Below are positions 11,912 through 23,940 of a stretch of DNA of 64,000 nt, one piece after another. This stretch comes from Mytilisepta virgata. Lineage: Eukaryota > Mollusca > Bivalvia > Mytilida > Mytilidae. A model generated the notes under the pieces. It ran no database searches. It saw only the letters and a list, made by a program, of their open reading frames with translations, and had not been told where the DNA came from. Location: positions 1,488,001 to 1,552,000 of the forward strand of contig JAPWFG010000024.1 in NCBI GenBank assembly GCA_028015205.1, read 5' to 3'. The translations under genes were made by a program, and so were the position numbers. Positions within the stretch are counted from its first letter, which is position 1. Every line of letters begins with the position of its first letter.

Positions 11912-12720
11912 ATGGAGAAAACTTTTGAGAAGTTTGAGACGAAAAATGTTAATAATGAGTTGTTGCAAACCCTAGATGTTATTCAGCGATCGCTAAAAAA
12001 TATTTCCTGTCAACAAGAGACAATCAATAAGCGACTAGAAAGGCTTGAATCTCCGTCTGATAGACATTTATTGCAAGACCCACCATGTGTTCACCCTCTG
12101 GCCGGCATAACGTCGACATCAACCCTCCGAATCACCTTAACTAATTTAAAAGGAGCAGTGATGTTCAAAGAGAGTATGAATGTATCAAGGATTCACTCAC
12201 CAAAATAAAATTACCTAATGAATTAAAATTGTTAGACAATAAGACAGGTATAAAACGTGAAGACCAACCCCATCTTACTACGATAACTAAATCTGCACGA
12301 TACACAGAGACAAAACATTTATCTACCTTCAATGAAGGGGTGTCCGTTGAAGAATTGTCTCACTTTCACACTGTCTTAGTGGCTCATTTGAACAGTTTAC
12401 AGACAGAATACACAAGTCTGGTTGTAAAGGGCCAGTTCGATAAAGACACAGCCTCATTGTTTAAGTGTCTTGAGAAAAACACTAACCAGTTCACTCAAGA
12501 GAGTTTAGACCACTTGAAAACTGCGGCTGAAATATCTGCTACCAGGAATCGTGCCAAACCAGATGGGATAAACCGTAGAGGATTCTCGGGAACAGGCAGA
12601 GGATATTACAGACGCGGATCAGGTGGATTTCGCAGATCAGCTTATGGTTTTAACCAACGTAACTTTCAGTTCGCACCTGGTGCTGATGTCCCTAGAGAAC
12701 GTGATGATCATCTAGATTAA
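11912..12720 (+). pseudogene. Gag-like ORF of the YR retrotransposon, frameshifted
   Basis: Two consecutive open stretches: 11912-12208, with an N-terminal heptad-like segment (about residues 20-48, probable coiled coil), and 12229-12720 in a different frame, ending in an arginine/glycine-rich tail (RRGFSGTGRGYYRRGSGG) typical of nucleic-acid-binding Gag C-termini. The stop near 12208 and the shift of frame break the protein. Its identity as Gag rests on its position before the RT and on the basic tail, not on a conserved motif. Confidence 0.65.
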
Positions 12721-12985
12721 TTTCAAAATGTTTAAACAAACCTAAAGAAGATTGCTATATACTTTATGTTATGGTTTCGAAAATAGGCAAGGTGCCAAAA
12801 TTCTGAAATAGTCCTAAATGAGAATTTATTTAGTTTTCCTTGTCAGTTGATTTTACTTATTTGGTGCAAACCGATAATTTGATAGTGCATATGACTTGTT
12901 GTTTGTTTGATTATATTTTATATCAATTCTGTTTTTAACATTGATATTGTTTATTAGACATATGGGCATGATACAACAACACTGA

Positions 12986-14815
12986 CATGAATGGGAAGAA
13001 ATAAATGCATTCCATACATTTAAAAATTGGCTAAAAGAAGGAATAAAGATTCCATTTGTGTCTGAACCTAACCCTTTTGAATTTAAAAACAAGCCATTTA
13101 ATGCCAAAGAGACACATTTTATAAGAACAGAGATTAATCGGTTACTCAATTGTGGTGTTATAAAACAGGAAAAGAAAGTTGACTTTATATCTCCTATATC
13201 TTGTGTGCCAAAGAAAAATGGTAAACTAAGATTAATTTTTGATTTAAGATTCTTGAATAAATATGTTGAAAACAGACATTTTCAATATGATGATATAAAT
13301 TCAGTATTATAATTTGTGGAACACGGTGATAAGCTAGTAACTGTTGATGATCGTGATGGTTTTTATCACATCCCAATATCTTTATATTCAGAGACATTTT
13401 TAGGCTTTTACTTTGAAGGTAAAACTTTTTTTTGTGTAAATTGCCTTAAAAAAGTTTGTGTAAGCCCTTATTTTTTCTGCAAAACGTTAAAACCTATTAT
13501 TACTTACCTGCGCACATTAGGTTTAAAGGTATCTGTTGGTGTGGATGACTTTATTTTAGCAGCTTCTGAGAGTTACATAATAGAGCATAGAGAAATTTTA
13601 TTACAAACACTTAGTAGATTAGGTATTGATGTGAACTTTGAAAAGTATGATGTAATTCCTAGTCATTGTAAAGAATATATTGGTTATATTATTGATACTG
13701 TTCATGATCCAAATCATGCATGGTTAAAAATACCTAAAAAAATAACTAAGGTCAAACATAATATTCATAGAGCACTTAAAAAGGGTTCGTGCTCTGCGAG
13801 ACATTTGGCTAGAATAACTGAGCAATGCATTTCTATGGCTAAAGCCATTTTACCTGGCAAATTATTATTAAGAAATTTGTATAGGTTCCTTAAGCACCGC
13901 AAAACTTGGCAAGATAATCTTATCATTGATTCTTGTTCTAGGGTTGATTTGGCGTGGTGGAAGGCGAGTCTTTAATCATGGAATGGTCGTGCCATTCATC
14001 ACAAAGCAATCGAAATTCAACTGGTGACAGACGCGTCAACAATTGGTTGGGGTGGCGTTCTACAGGACAAGGAAGCTCAGGGATTATGGACGCACAAGGA
14101 AAGCTTGCAAAGTTCCAATGTCAGGGAAATGACTGCCGTTCTTTTCTCGCTCCAAGCATTTCGGACTCAGTTAAGAGAGAAGGTTGTACAGGTATTGAGC
14201 GACAATATTTCGACTGTGGCAAATATCAACTTACAAGGGGGGCCCGGTCAAGCCCTTACAAAGCTAACTACATTGATGTGGTTATAAGCGTTCAAAAACA
14301 ATGTGACTTTGACAGAAAAATATCAAGCAGGAGTTCAGAATATTCACGCAAACTTTCTTTCGAGGAAAATAGGAAATACAGACTGGAAACTAAATCCAGC
14401 GATTTTCAAAGTTTTAGACAATTTATGGGGAATACACACAATAGACAGATGTGTGTCAATGTCTTTTCATCAAATAACAATATACAACAGTTTGTAAGAC
14501 GATCCAATGACAAGTTGGGTAGATTGTCTAGCCCAAAAGAATTGGGCAGCACACAACAATTTCATAAATCCACCCTTACGTTTGATTCCAAAAATTTTGA
14601 AGGTGATGAAACAACAAAAAGCAGTCGGAACTTTAATTGCACCAATGTGGAAATCAAAACAGTGGTTTCAGACTTTAAAAGACATGACAATTTGTCCTCC
14701 CATCAAAATTCCGAACTCACCTCGTTCATTTATTCAGATAGGAAAACTTCTAGAACCTCTGAAAAGCAGGAAATGGAAGATATTCGCTTGGAGGATATCT
14801 GGACGAAAAGACTGA
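12986..14815 (+). pseudogene. Reverse transcriptase/RNase H polyprotein of the YR retrotransposon, several stops
   Basis: All segments lie in one frame. The RT part shows VPKKNGKLRLIFDLRFLNKY, DDRDGFYHIPI and the catalytic box VGVDDFILA. RNase H follows with VTDASTIGWGGVL and a DNISTV segment, then ANFLSRK and a connector region (DWKLNP, INPPLRLIPKILK, LIAPMWKSKQW) usual for YR retroelements. In-frame stops fall at 13310-13312, 13973-13975, 14285-14287 and 14495-14497; otherwise the frame is kept. The 3' end overlaps the recombinase ORF in another frame by about 40 nt, the layout expected of this group. Homology starts upstream of any ATG, at about 12986. Confidence 0.85.
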
Positions 14816-15833
14816 TTTCAATCGGCTGGTCGGAGAGAGCTACTATTCAGTTTCAGGCTTGCTGGGCTAAGTCGACCTTGAAACAATATAATAGATATGT
14901 GATTAATTTTATGAAATTTTGTCAAGATAGACATATTTATTTTCCTCCGACTTCATCGGATTGGTTTATATTTTCAGATTTTTTATGTACTATTTCAGAT
15001 CAAAGTGATCGACCAGAATCGTTGCTTAAAATGTACTCAGCAGCTATTGCTTGTTTATATGAAGATTTACATTACAGTAATCTTATGTCAAATAGTGACA
15101 TTCAAAGACTTATGTGTGAACTAGTCAAATCAGGAACTAAACACCCAGCTAAAAGAACAGATGTAATGCCGATTGTTCCTTTTATGGACTTTTTCAAAGA
15201 CCATCAATCCGATAATAGTAAATTAACTTTGAAGCAATTACGCTTGAAGGCAATTACTTTACTTTCCTTAGTGTATATGGTTCGGCCATCAGACTTCGGT
15301 CCAAGGGGACAAGTTTATGACCCAGTGTCAAATACTTTGGTACCTCTTATTATTTCAAGAGACAATGTGGTGTTTCACCAAGATGGATCATTAACGATAA
15401 TATTCTTCGGAATAAAGAATGACGCATCACGTTCCGGATTCGAGATTCGCATTCCTCCTTCCAATGACATTAGCATCGATCCAGTCACCACCTTGAAAGA
15501 CTATATTAAGGTTACTAAAGATTTTACCAGTACTTCTGGTCCTTTATTTCTTTCTCTCAATAAACCTTACACTGGTATCAAAGCACAGACTGTTTCTAAA
15601 ATACTGCTTGAGGTAATTGAGTTAGTAGGCTTAGGCATGGTTATAAGGCAAAATGTTTTAGACCCACAGCTGCTAACGCAGCTGTAAAATCAGGTTGTGA
15701 CCCTGAATCGGCAATGCATATTGGTAGATGGAAAACTAAGGAAGTTTTCTATAATCATTATGTACATCCTATGCCTTTGAAACAATATACTAAGAACATT
15801 ATGAAATATACTGGTTTGAACTACAATGTTTAA
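14773..15833 (+). pseudogene. Tyrosine recombinase of the YR retrotransposon, one frameshift
   Basis: A SAM-like N-terminal DNA-binding part (AKSTLKQYNRYVINFMKFCQ) is followed by the catalytic domain. Box I arginine is in VYMVRPSDF, the HxxR box is HIGRW, and the nucleophile tyrosine is in FYNHYV. The frame is open from an ATG at 14773 to about 15640; there it shifts, and the HxxR and tyrosine part continues in another frame to the TAA at 15831-15833. Without the shift the ORF stops at 15687 and loses the active-site tyrosine. About 350 aa, normal for the family. Open sequence in this frame before 14773 is an out-of-frame shadow of RNase H. Confidence 0.88.
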
Positions 15834-16060
15834 CTTGCTGTTCTTTGTTTGGGTTTATAATGTTACTATATGGTGCATATTACATTGATTTTGTTACTAG
15901 CTTTTGTGTGAATAACTTTCATGTAGATAGTTTGTCTTATCTACTATTGATTATTTTTAATAGTGCATTAATGTGTTGTAGTCTAGTATGACTTTTTGGC
16001 TTGACCTTTATTATATGTAAGTTTTCCATTAAATTTTTTCACACTTTTCTCTTTATTTAG

Positions 16061-16329
16061 GCATATTTTCATTAAAGTGTATGAAGTGTGACGCAAGTTT
16101 TTATTTTGCCAAAAATTATAAACTGTAGTCACACGATTACGACTAATCAATATTTTACGACTTATTGTCGTAAATATATGTCTTTTGCCGAAAACGAACT
16201 TATACTAATATACGTTATAATACATTATATATCATATCCATGCCATGTGAGATTGTATGGGCAGAAGATAGGCATATTTTCATTAAAGTGTATGAAGTGT
16301 GACGTAGGTTTTTATTTTGCCAAAAATTA
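16061..16329 (+). repeat. B1-A2-B2 split repeats, right end of the YR element
   Basis: B1 (16061-16119) and B2 (16272-16329) both start gcatattttcattaaagtgt and end gccaaaaatta. A2 (16121-16196) repeats the left end. A spacer of about 75 bp separates A2 from B2. The element is taken to end at 16329. Confidence 0.88.
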
Positions 16330-17118
16330 AAAAATATCGGTTAGTCCGTATTAGTTTTGTAAAACCGGAATACCTCCGGTTATAAATACACAAAAATATG
16401 ACGTCCTAATTAAAAATGATCAGCTTGCGGACGTGATTGAAAGCACTCTTTTTTATGTTTGTTTTTTCGCCAGAGGAATATCGCGAACAAATAACTGAGA
16501 GAAATGAAGACAAAAATGGCTGTAATGTGTTTTAAAATGTATGAAATAAGTAAATTAAGTCAAGAAATACCAAAGGGATACTCGAAGGAGGGAAAAATCT
16601 AAACAACTGACAAACTCCGGAGAACAACGAAGACAGGACCAAAAAAAATACATGCACTACAATTAAAAATTAAAAAACATATGAACAACATGGACCCCAC
16701 CAAAAAACCTAGGGTAGACTCGGGTGCTCCGAAGGAGTACGCAGTCTCTGCTTCCTGCAGGACACCCGCCATGCTGCCCATGAAAATTACACCATTATCT
16801 GACTACCTGAAATTAAGGCACAGGTGTAAATTTAAAAAGAGTTAAAACTCGGGGTGCCGAAATTGGGTAAACTTGAATCGCCCCTCAGAAAAAGCCAATT
16901 GAGTAACATGACGTTAAGTATGTTTACAAAGTATGTGTATTTGTTTGTAAATAACCCATACTCCTTCGTGAAGAAGTATCCATCGGCTCTGTAGTAGGTG
17001 GAGTCGGGGTGTGCATTGACGTAGTGTCTCAAGCACTGATGTGACAATTTTGGACTAAAGTTTTATTTTGATGTAGTTTTGTATTTTAGACAAATATTTT
17101 TTTAATTTTTATTTACCA
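16330..17118. other. Repeat-like intergenic DNA
   Basis: The stretch 16580-16800 (ggtgctccgaaggagtacgc and flanks) has the GC content and hairpin character of a degenerate transposon, but I could not delimit or name it. No supported exon lies before the lectin first exon. Confidence 0.4.
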
Positions 17119-17157
17119 TTGTACCGTTATACTAGAATATGGAACCTATTTAACAAC

Positions 17158-20100
17158 ATGAGCGCCGTTTTATACCAAACTTTTGTGATAGTTGGGTACT
17201 TCCTATCTTCATTGTTATTTGGTGTTTCATGTAAAACAGCCCAGGTAATACAGGTTTGCGTGAAAACTGTACTTTTATATTTTTATACAAGGTATAGTTT
17301 TAGACTAACAAAAACATAAAAATGTCGATACAATATTACTAACAACCTTACTGACAGGAAATACAGCAACATCTCGATCCATTGAATGAAAACAAATTCA
17401 GACGTCAACGAACACTTTGTTTCCTGATGACATATTTGTGGAATAATAGGAAAGCAAAGAGTAAATGATATAAAAAATATATGAAATTATAGCCAGTATT
17501 TATCCATTTGTTTCTAATCAATAAAATATTAAATAGTAAAACATAATACAGTGTGTAAATAACGAGGACAATTGAGGCGACATTTTAATTTGAATGCTTT
17601 GTATTTACAATGTAAAACGACGAAAAAATTTATCTGTTTGTCTTGTCATAAAAAACAATTGCAGTAAAAGTTTTCAATACGTCTTCAATTTTCAATACAT
17701 TAATCACGACGTCAATGGTGTTTTAATTTACATTTGTTTGCATTTGATGTGGTAAGTTGATAGTTATCAGATTATTAGGGTTGTCTATTTTATTGAAATC
17801 AATAATAATATAATGATAGTATAAAAATGTAGTTATTTTGAGATTGTGTTATATGTAAAGAGGATAAGTTAACTTCGGTTTGGTGTCAGTCCCTCGTAGC
17901 TTTATGACTTGGTCATGCTTTTTCGCGCATTATTTTGGTATTCCCTTTTCTTGCGTATATGTGCATGTAAGTATGTTTTTTTAATATTCACATGATTTGC
18001 TATTTTTTCAATTGTTTTGTTTAAGATCAGAAGACCATGGTCGGGGTATGGACAAATTGATAAAACTTCCAGGAGAAAATCAATGATTATATAGCGGATA
18101 ACATCCAAAAAAAAAAAGACAAGACAAATCAAAACAGATAACTGAAGCATATATTACCAAAGCAGATAACTGATCATATAGTACCAAAGCAGATAACTGA
18201 ATCATATATTACCAAAGCAGATAACTGAAGCATTTATTACCAAAGCAGATAACTGAAGAATATATTACCAAAGCAGATATCATCAAAAATCCGTTTATAA
18301 GACATCCGTAGTATTCCTTTATATTTTGTAAAAACTCACATTTGGTGACTGAGGATAACAATACTACAAACGATGGAAAGGATCAGCTTTAAACATATTT
18401 GCGTCTAATTAAAAATAAATATATTTGATCGCTTACCAATAAGAATTAATAGTTTCAAAAACTATTCAGTTTTAGTCTGAGATATACAACATCGATTTGC
18501 GAGCCCCGGAGTCCACCACATCTGTTTGTTTGTAATGTGTCCAAGTTGCTTTTCTGGACCTGTACATATGTTATGCAGTTATTTGTATAATGTATGTGTT
18601 TCATGGAAGATAATAAAAAAATAACAATCCAAAGATACTAATAATACTAAGATAATAAAAAAATATAGAAAAAATTTAACGACTAAGTTCGGTAATTTAC
18701 GACATATATTATTTGGACTCTTCCTGCTGTTTCTCCTGTTGGTGTACAAAGTTTTAAAGTATGGATTATGGGACACTTATTTACAATAATACTTTAAAAA
18801 AATTCTTAACAAAAATTTCACTACGTCACAGATATGAAATATACCGTTATAAAAAAGTTGATAAAATATGTTCTCTTTCAGATTCTCAAGTGGAATGGAA
18901 TTTCAAACCGATGTCTATGAAAATAAATTGGAAGGCATCGTCCACGTCGTATTATGTTTTCAGTCATACACATTTTTCACTTGAAGACTGCTGTATAATA
19001 TGTACGCAGACACCAACATGTATGTCATTCCTTTTCTACCAGAATTATTCGTGTTTGGGAATTTCAGATGTGACGATAATTAATACCGAGGGTACATTAT
19101 ACATCAAACAGCCGAAAGATGGTATGTGTCTTTATACCTTGTACATAATAATTATATATAAAGGTTGATGTATACTTCATATGACTTTACGGTATATTAA
19201 TTTTTCACAACCTCCTACTTTCATTCTTTGCAGTTGGCATGGGCTTGAACTGACAAACAAATCAACCGGATAAGAATAAATAAAAACGAAAGTTAGCTAT
19301 GCAGATCCTCTTTAGAAGTAAGGAGTGGTACCTGTTCACGACAACGATGTTAAAAAAATGTTGCTTTTCACTTCTGGAAGGGGAAAAAGGGGGGGGGGGG
19401 GGTCCAAAAAGAGTGCTCTTTGTAAACTTGTGACAAATGTTGACAATAAGGTATCCTTAGTAATACCGTCATGATGTGATGAAATTTGACCGCCATATGA
19501 TGAACATTAGAATTTTAACTTAATATGAATAGAAATGAAACAATGAACTCTATGATCTGAGCTGAATCATGCTACACAACAAATTCATTCAGAAATAATA
19601 CTATATGATTTTGTTTATATACTAGTCAACAAAAGTAACGCTACACAAGTTAGGAACCAAATATCTTGGTAATTCCTTTAAAGAACTTCAGTAGGAGGGG
19701 AACAGTGGTTTGCTACTTTATTTCTTGATCTAGTGCGTCTCATTTTGAAATTTTGATAAAGCTGGAAATGGTGGAAAATGGAAATTTCCAAAAGAGGGTT
19801 AAATTGAATTTGCGGAAAATCGAGAAGAAAATCGAAACAGATTTTGTAAAATGAAAATTCAGTGGATGAAATCAGTAGACAAAACTCAAATCTTTTGTCA
19901 TACAGACATTATGATTCACATGACAGGGTAAAAATACTGATTTTTTTAATTTTTGGTTGAAAAAAGTGATTTTTGAAATCTCAAAAACTTGAATTTTTTA
20001 TTTCAAATTTTTTGCACAAAATCCAAGCTTTTGATGAGAAAACAATCTACTATGGAAATCAGACGTGTGGGTCTATTTTCTGCTTAGTACAGCTATTTGA

Positions 20101-23100
20101 AATTATGAATATATGAAAAATGCATTAACCTGTACCGTTTCTTTTGTTGACTAGTATATGTCAGTCAGTTGTATTCACTTAAAATACTGTAGATGAGTTT
20201 TTGTTTAAGCACTTTAACATTTAAAACTAGAAAACACTTGAAGTACTATCGCCATGCACATAGTGCTTAGTCCTTTTTTACATTGACATACAATTTCTGG
20301 GTTTACATTGACATACAATTTCTGGGATGTAAATGAAAAGAAACTTGAAAAATCATACTGACATTGAATTCCATTAGTGTTGAACAAATTACTGATTAGC
20401 TGTGCCTAAATAAAAACAGAACGGATCACGTCAGAGACCTTATCTGTGCTTTTCTTTTAGTTAATATTTCGGTAAATTATTCTCTCATCATTTTGATTGA
20501 TTAATTTTAGTTTGCCAACACCCGGATCTTGTTTATATAAAAGATGCTTGTATAATGATAAGCAGTGTCGAGTTAGACTGGTTTCAGGCGAGATTGTATT
20601 GTCAGGCACTACAGGGAGATTTGGTTGTTCTCGATTCAGAGAAGAAACATAATGATGTCGTCAATTTCTTGAAGTTATACTGTACGTATGTTTTAAATTT
20701 TTTTGTCAAATTAATCAAACTTTTAATTGAATTTAGAATTTATTTGGTTCAAGTATGCGCATATAAAATTTCTTTGCATATTTATATATATATATAACTT
20801 ACTCTGGGAAGCACAAAGTTAATGCAAATATTACTAGAGTTTCCCAGTGGCCTGTATCGCTCACATGGACTATGTCAGTATTTTCAAACAACATCTGTCA
20901 GTGATTCTTCCAATTAGGTCCGATGTTAAACTATTGTCGGCTCTGGCGGCCATCTTAGATGACGGGTGGCGTCATTGGATATAAATCTGAAAGAAGACTA
21001 ACTAAGTACAACTGCTGCCAAGTTTTGTTTTTCCAAATGGTTTTAGACAAGAAGATCTTTAAGTACATTTCCCATAGGGTACTATTTTTAACAATGTTCC
21101 GCTCTGGCGGTCATTTTGGTTGGTGGGCGGGGTCATTGGATACAATTCTGAAAAATGACCACCAAAGTCCCATATTGTTGATAAATTTTGTTCCAATTGG
21201 CCGAGTGGTTTCAGATAAGAAGATCTTTAAGTCAATTTTCCATAGGGTCCTATGTTAGTATATATATATTCGACTCTGGCGGCCATCTTGGATGACGGGT
21301 GGGGTCATCGGATATACATCTGAAAGAGGACTACCTAAGAACCATTTCTGCCAAGTTTTCTTCCAAATGGCCCAGTGATTTCAGATAAGAAGATCCTTAA
21401 TTAAATTCCCCATAGGGTTCTATTTTAAATTATATTCGGCTCTGGTGGCCATCTTGGATAATGGGTGGAGTCATCGGATACAATGCTGAAAGAGGACCAC
21501 CTCAGGACAATTGCTGCTAAGTTTTGTTCCAATTGGCCAAGTGGTTTCAGACAAGAAGATCTTTAACATGTTTAAGTAAATTTCCCATGGGGTCCTATAT
21601 TAAACTATGTTTGGCTTTAGCGGCCATATTGAATGACATGTAAGGTCATCGGATACAATTCTGAAAGATGACAATTCAAGGGCCATTGCTGCTAGAGTTT
21701 GTTCCAATTGGCCCAGTGGTTTCAGAGAAGATCTTTAAGTAGATTTATCATAGTGTCCTATGCTAAACTACGCGTATGTTCAGCTCTGGTTGCCATCTTG
21801 GATGACTGGTGGGGTCATCGGATACATTTCTGAAAGAGGACCACCTAAGGACCATTGCTGCTAAGTTTTGTTCCAAGTGGTTTCAGACAAGAAGATCTTT
21901 ATGTAAATTTCCCATTGGGTCCTATGTTAAAGTATGTTTGGCTCTGGCAACCATCTTGGATGACGGGCCGGGCCATCGGATATATTTCTGAAAGAAGACC
22001 GCATAAGGACCATTGCTGCCAAGTTTTGTTTCAATTTTCCCAGTGGTTTCAGAGGAGAAGATTTTTAAAGGAAAGTTTACGACGACGGACAACAAACGCC
22101 AAGTAATGGCGATAGCTCCCATGACCCTTTGTGCAAGGTGAGCTCAAAAGTAACGGTTTTAGAATTGTTTCGATTAGGTACATTTGCCAAGTGAACTTAT
22201 ATGGGACCTCCGTATTCAAAAAACTTATTTGAGGTATAAAAATATAACCTGAACAGATAATGGAAAATTATTTTTCACAAAAAAAAATCCTATGGATTAC
22301 CTTTTTTGTTTGATACCTGATTGCAAAACCACATACAATTTAGAAATTTCCTTCCGTCCGTCAAACATTACTCTTCCATATATTATATATTGAACATTAC
22401 TGTATTCGCATCCATCATGTTCATTGTATTTTACTGCATTACGCTCTACGGGTACTTCAACAGCAGATTCACCGAATAAGCTTGTATTTTGGTATGTAGA
22501 TTCTACATCAGGTAATCAGGCATGTGCATTTCCATATTATAACAGGAATGACAGGATTAGTTTACTTTCTATCCAACAACAAAGCACCGATACATACATT
22601 GTGTTACAACAAAGAACATAAACATATAAATCGACTTTAACAATATCAGGATGGACGAATTATTGTTTAACGTCCTGTGGCGACCAGGCGCAAATCAGGA
22701 CGAGAACACGTCGATATGATAATGAATATGATTCCTGCTTTGTACTAGACCGACACGCTGAGCCGAACTTTAATGTGCTTTCTCACTAGGTAACTGTCCG
22801 CAAGAAGACATATCACCCTACTCGGACACGTTATACTGACTCCGAGCCGACCAGTTGATCTTTGCTCTTACTCCTATATGACACGTGCTTGGCGGAGAAG
22901 CAGCAAATACCAATTTTTATGTTTTTGGTTTGACACCACCGGACACCGAACCCGCGACGTTCCGCACTTGGGGGCGAGCACGCTACAACGACACCACCGG
23001 GGCGGTTACATTATTAAGAAACTTTCCTTATTCTCTGTTGTGTTTGTCTGGGGTTCTGTTTTTTTGGTTAGCGTTGATTGTTGTTTGTTCTTTGTTAATA

Positions 23101-23440
23101 AATGTATATTTCACATGCTTTTTGTATTCTCTCGTCTTGCTGCGTGCACTGTAAATGATATATTGTACATTGTAGTACACAATGTCATAAAAATATTATC
23201 TTTTCCTCAATAGATCCGTCGAAAGTAGAATTTTTTATTGGCGCTTCCGACCAGAAAGATGAAGGCAACTGGAAATGGGTTCAATCAAACTCCAGTTATT
23301 TCAAATTTAAAGGAATCCAACCAAACAACAATGATGCAAACTTCCAATCACAAGCAAACTGCGCTAGTCTTTCTTTTAAGTTTGATGGCTTAATAGACGA
23401 ATACTGTCAACAGAAGAAACTCTTTATTTGTGAAATATAG
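17158..23440 (+). CDS. Secreted PAN/apple-like plus C-type lectin domain protein, four exons
   Basis: Exons 17158-17230, 18882-19121, 20511-20681 and 23214-23440 join in frame through three phase-1 introns to 236 aa. Exon 1 encodes a signal peptide (MSAVLYQTFVIVGYFLSSLL then FGVS); an upstream in-frame ATG at 17119 is possible. Exon 2 (about aa 26-104) is PAN/apple-like: FSLEDCCIICTQTPTCMSF. Exons 3-4 (about aa 106-236) form a C-type lectin domain with an extra N-terminal cysteine pair (VCQHPDLVYIKDAC), WFQARLYCQALQGDLVVLDS, the fold marker WKW, and four core cysteines ending in FIC. The calcium-site loop reads QPN where mannose binders have EPN and galactose binders QPD; the usual WND is absent, so sugar binding is uncertain. 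Likely secreted and possibly immune. The exon 1 donor (cat|gtaaaa) was chosen because it alone gives phase 1; nearby phase-0 donors exist. Poly(A) signal at 23531. Confidence 0.8.
18133..18283. repeat. 28-bp tandem repeat in lectin intron 1
   Basis: About five and a half copies of a unit like aaagcagataactgaagcat followed by atattacc; one copy reads gatcatatagtacc. Non-coding. Confidence 0.85.
19622..20154. mobile_element. MITE with TA target site (Tc1/mariner-like) in lectin intron 2
   Basis: Terminal inverted repeats ctagtcaacaaaagtaacg and cgtttcttttgttgactag bound a 533-bp non-coding element. TA lies on both sides (19620-19621 and 20155-20156). There is no transposase ORF. The superfamily is inferred from the TA duplication only. 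Confidence 0.7.
20830..22147 (+). repeat. Tandem-repeat element (Helitron/pearl-like), copy 2, in lectin intron 3
   Basis: About eight units of 130-165 bp. Landmarks are ggccatcttggatgac, ggtcatcggatacaattctg, aaagaggaccacctaagg, ccaattggcc and agtggtttcagacaagaaga. The right end is cgacgacggacaacaaacgc and then the GGTGAGCT hairpin at 22113-22144. Opposite in orientation to the copy at 740-1765. The left boundary is uncertain. Confidence 0.72.
22649..22738 (+). pseudogene. Relic thrombospondin type-1 repeat exon
   Basis: Following a plausible acceptor (caatatcag) the sequence encodes GWTNYCLTSCGDQAQIRTRT and a further cysteine 10 residues on. This matches the start of a TSP1 repeat: W, CxxSCG, and the alternating R/T strand. 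It is cut off at 22738 by the SINE, with no donor. It sits inside lectin intron 3 and does not fit the lectin frame plan, so it is probably a dead exon of another gene or of an older version of this one. An ORF at 22424-22621 just upstream may belong to it but is not recognised. Confidence 0.5.
22739..23009 (-). mobile_element. tRNA-derived SINE (family 1)
   Basis: On the minus strand the head reads ggtggtgtcgttgtagcgtg then ctcgcc (A-box region) and cgcgggttcggtgtccgg (B-box), followed by caaaccaaaaaca and ggtatttgctgcttctccgc. The same body occurs on the plus strand at 44772-44990, so two copies in the window define the family. The overlapping ORFs at 22878-23213 are artefacts. Confidence 0.75.
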
Positions 23441-23530
23441 GTCATTCCTGTCGAAACTATATTTTCAAGCTCCATTTTTCTTTCTATAATTAATTTATAT
23501 TTGAGATTGTGATAGAGCATAATATTACCT

Positions 23531-23536
23531 AATAAA
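23531..23536 (+). promoter_or_regulatory. Poly(A) signal of the lectin gene
   Basis: AATAAA 91 bp after the TAG stop, followed by T-rich sequence. A good position for a 3' end. Confidence 0.6.
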
Positions 23537-23759
23537 GTGTATTTTTCTGTTTTATTGAGTCAATTTTTAGTAGTGTATAGTTTTCACCGTTAAAATTGGC
23601 CAGCCGATCTATTGAACCAAAGATTAACTATTGCACTATGCAATATTCTGCACGTGGCGTCTATACCTTGTAGCATTGTGCCCAGTTTACCTTTGAACGC
23701 GATAATGTTTTGCTGTCATAAGGAAAAACACTCCCATGGTAAGGTATTAGGTAATAAAT

Positions 23760-23940
23760 CAGTTATTTAATGGTTTCAGATGCAATAGACTGGAACATTT
23801 GGCCTTCTGTCCTGGGAATGACTAAAGGTTTTATTGCACTCGGTCGATGGCCTCGCTCAATAGAACTTTCGGTCATTCCCATGACCTCAGGGCAAATATT
23901 CCAGTCTATATGTATTGCACCCGCAACCATTAAATAACTG
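23760..23940. repeat. 181-bp foldback (MITE-like) element
   Basis: Arms of about 65 bp: cagttatttaatggtttcag and its imperfect reverse complement ending accattaaataactg. The inner parts also pair (tagactggaacatttg / caaatattccagtcta). ORFs on it are shadows. No clear target duplication. Confidence 0.7.

Larger units (their letters stand above)
11821..16329 (+). mobile_element. Tyrosine-recombinase retrotransposon (DIRS-like order, Ngaro type)
   Basis: The order is gag-like ORF, reverse transcriptase plus RNase H, then tyrosine recombinase, bounded by split direct repeats: A1 at the left; B1, A2 and B2 at the right. The Ngaro and PAT/kangaroo groups are known for this repeat layout, whereas classical DIRS elements carry inverted repeats. 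No methyltransferase-like segment was seen after RNase H, which favours the Ngaro group. A1 and A2 differ at only 3 of 76 positions, so insertion is not ancient, yet each ORF carries stops or frameshifts. The element is about 4.5 kb and essentially full length. Absence of a target duplication would fit recombinase-mediated insertion. Confidence 0.85.

Noticed and set aside
13954..14772. N-terminal half of the long ORF that ends with the recombinase
   Set aside because: RNase H and connector residues are in the other frame here; only the part from 14773 on is recombinase.
12986..14815. Active retrotransposon polyprotein
   Set aside because: Four in-frame stops are present, so it is listed as a pseudogene.
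22878..23213. 111- and 89-codon ORFs
   Set aside because: They begin inside the reverse-oriented SINE and run into intron T-rich sequence.
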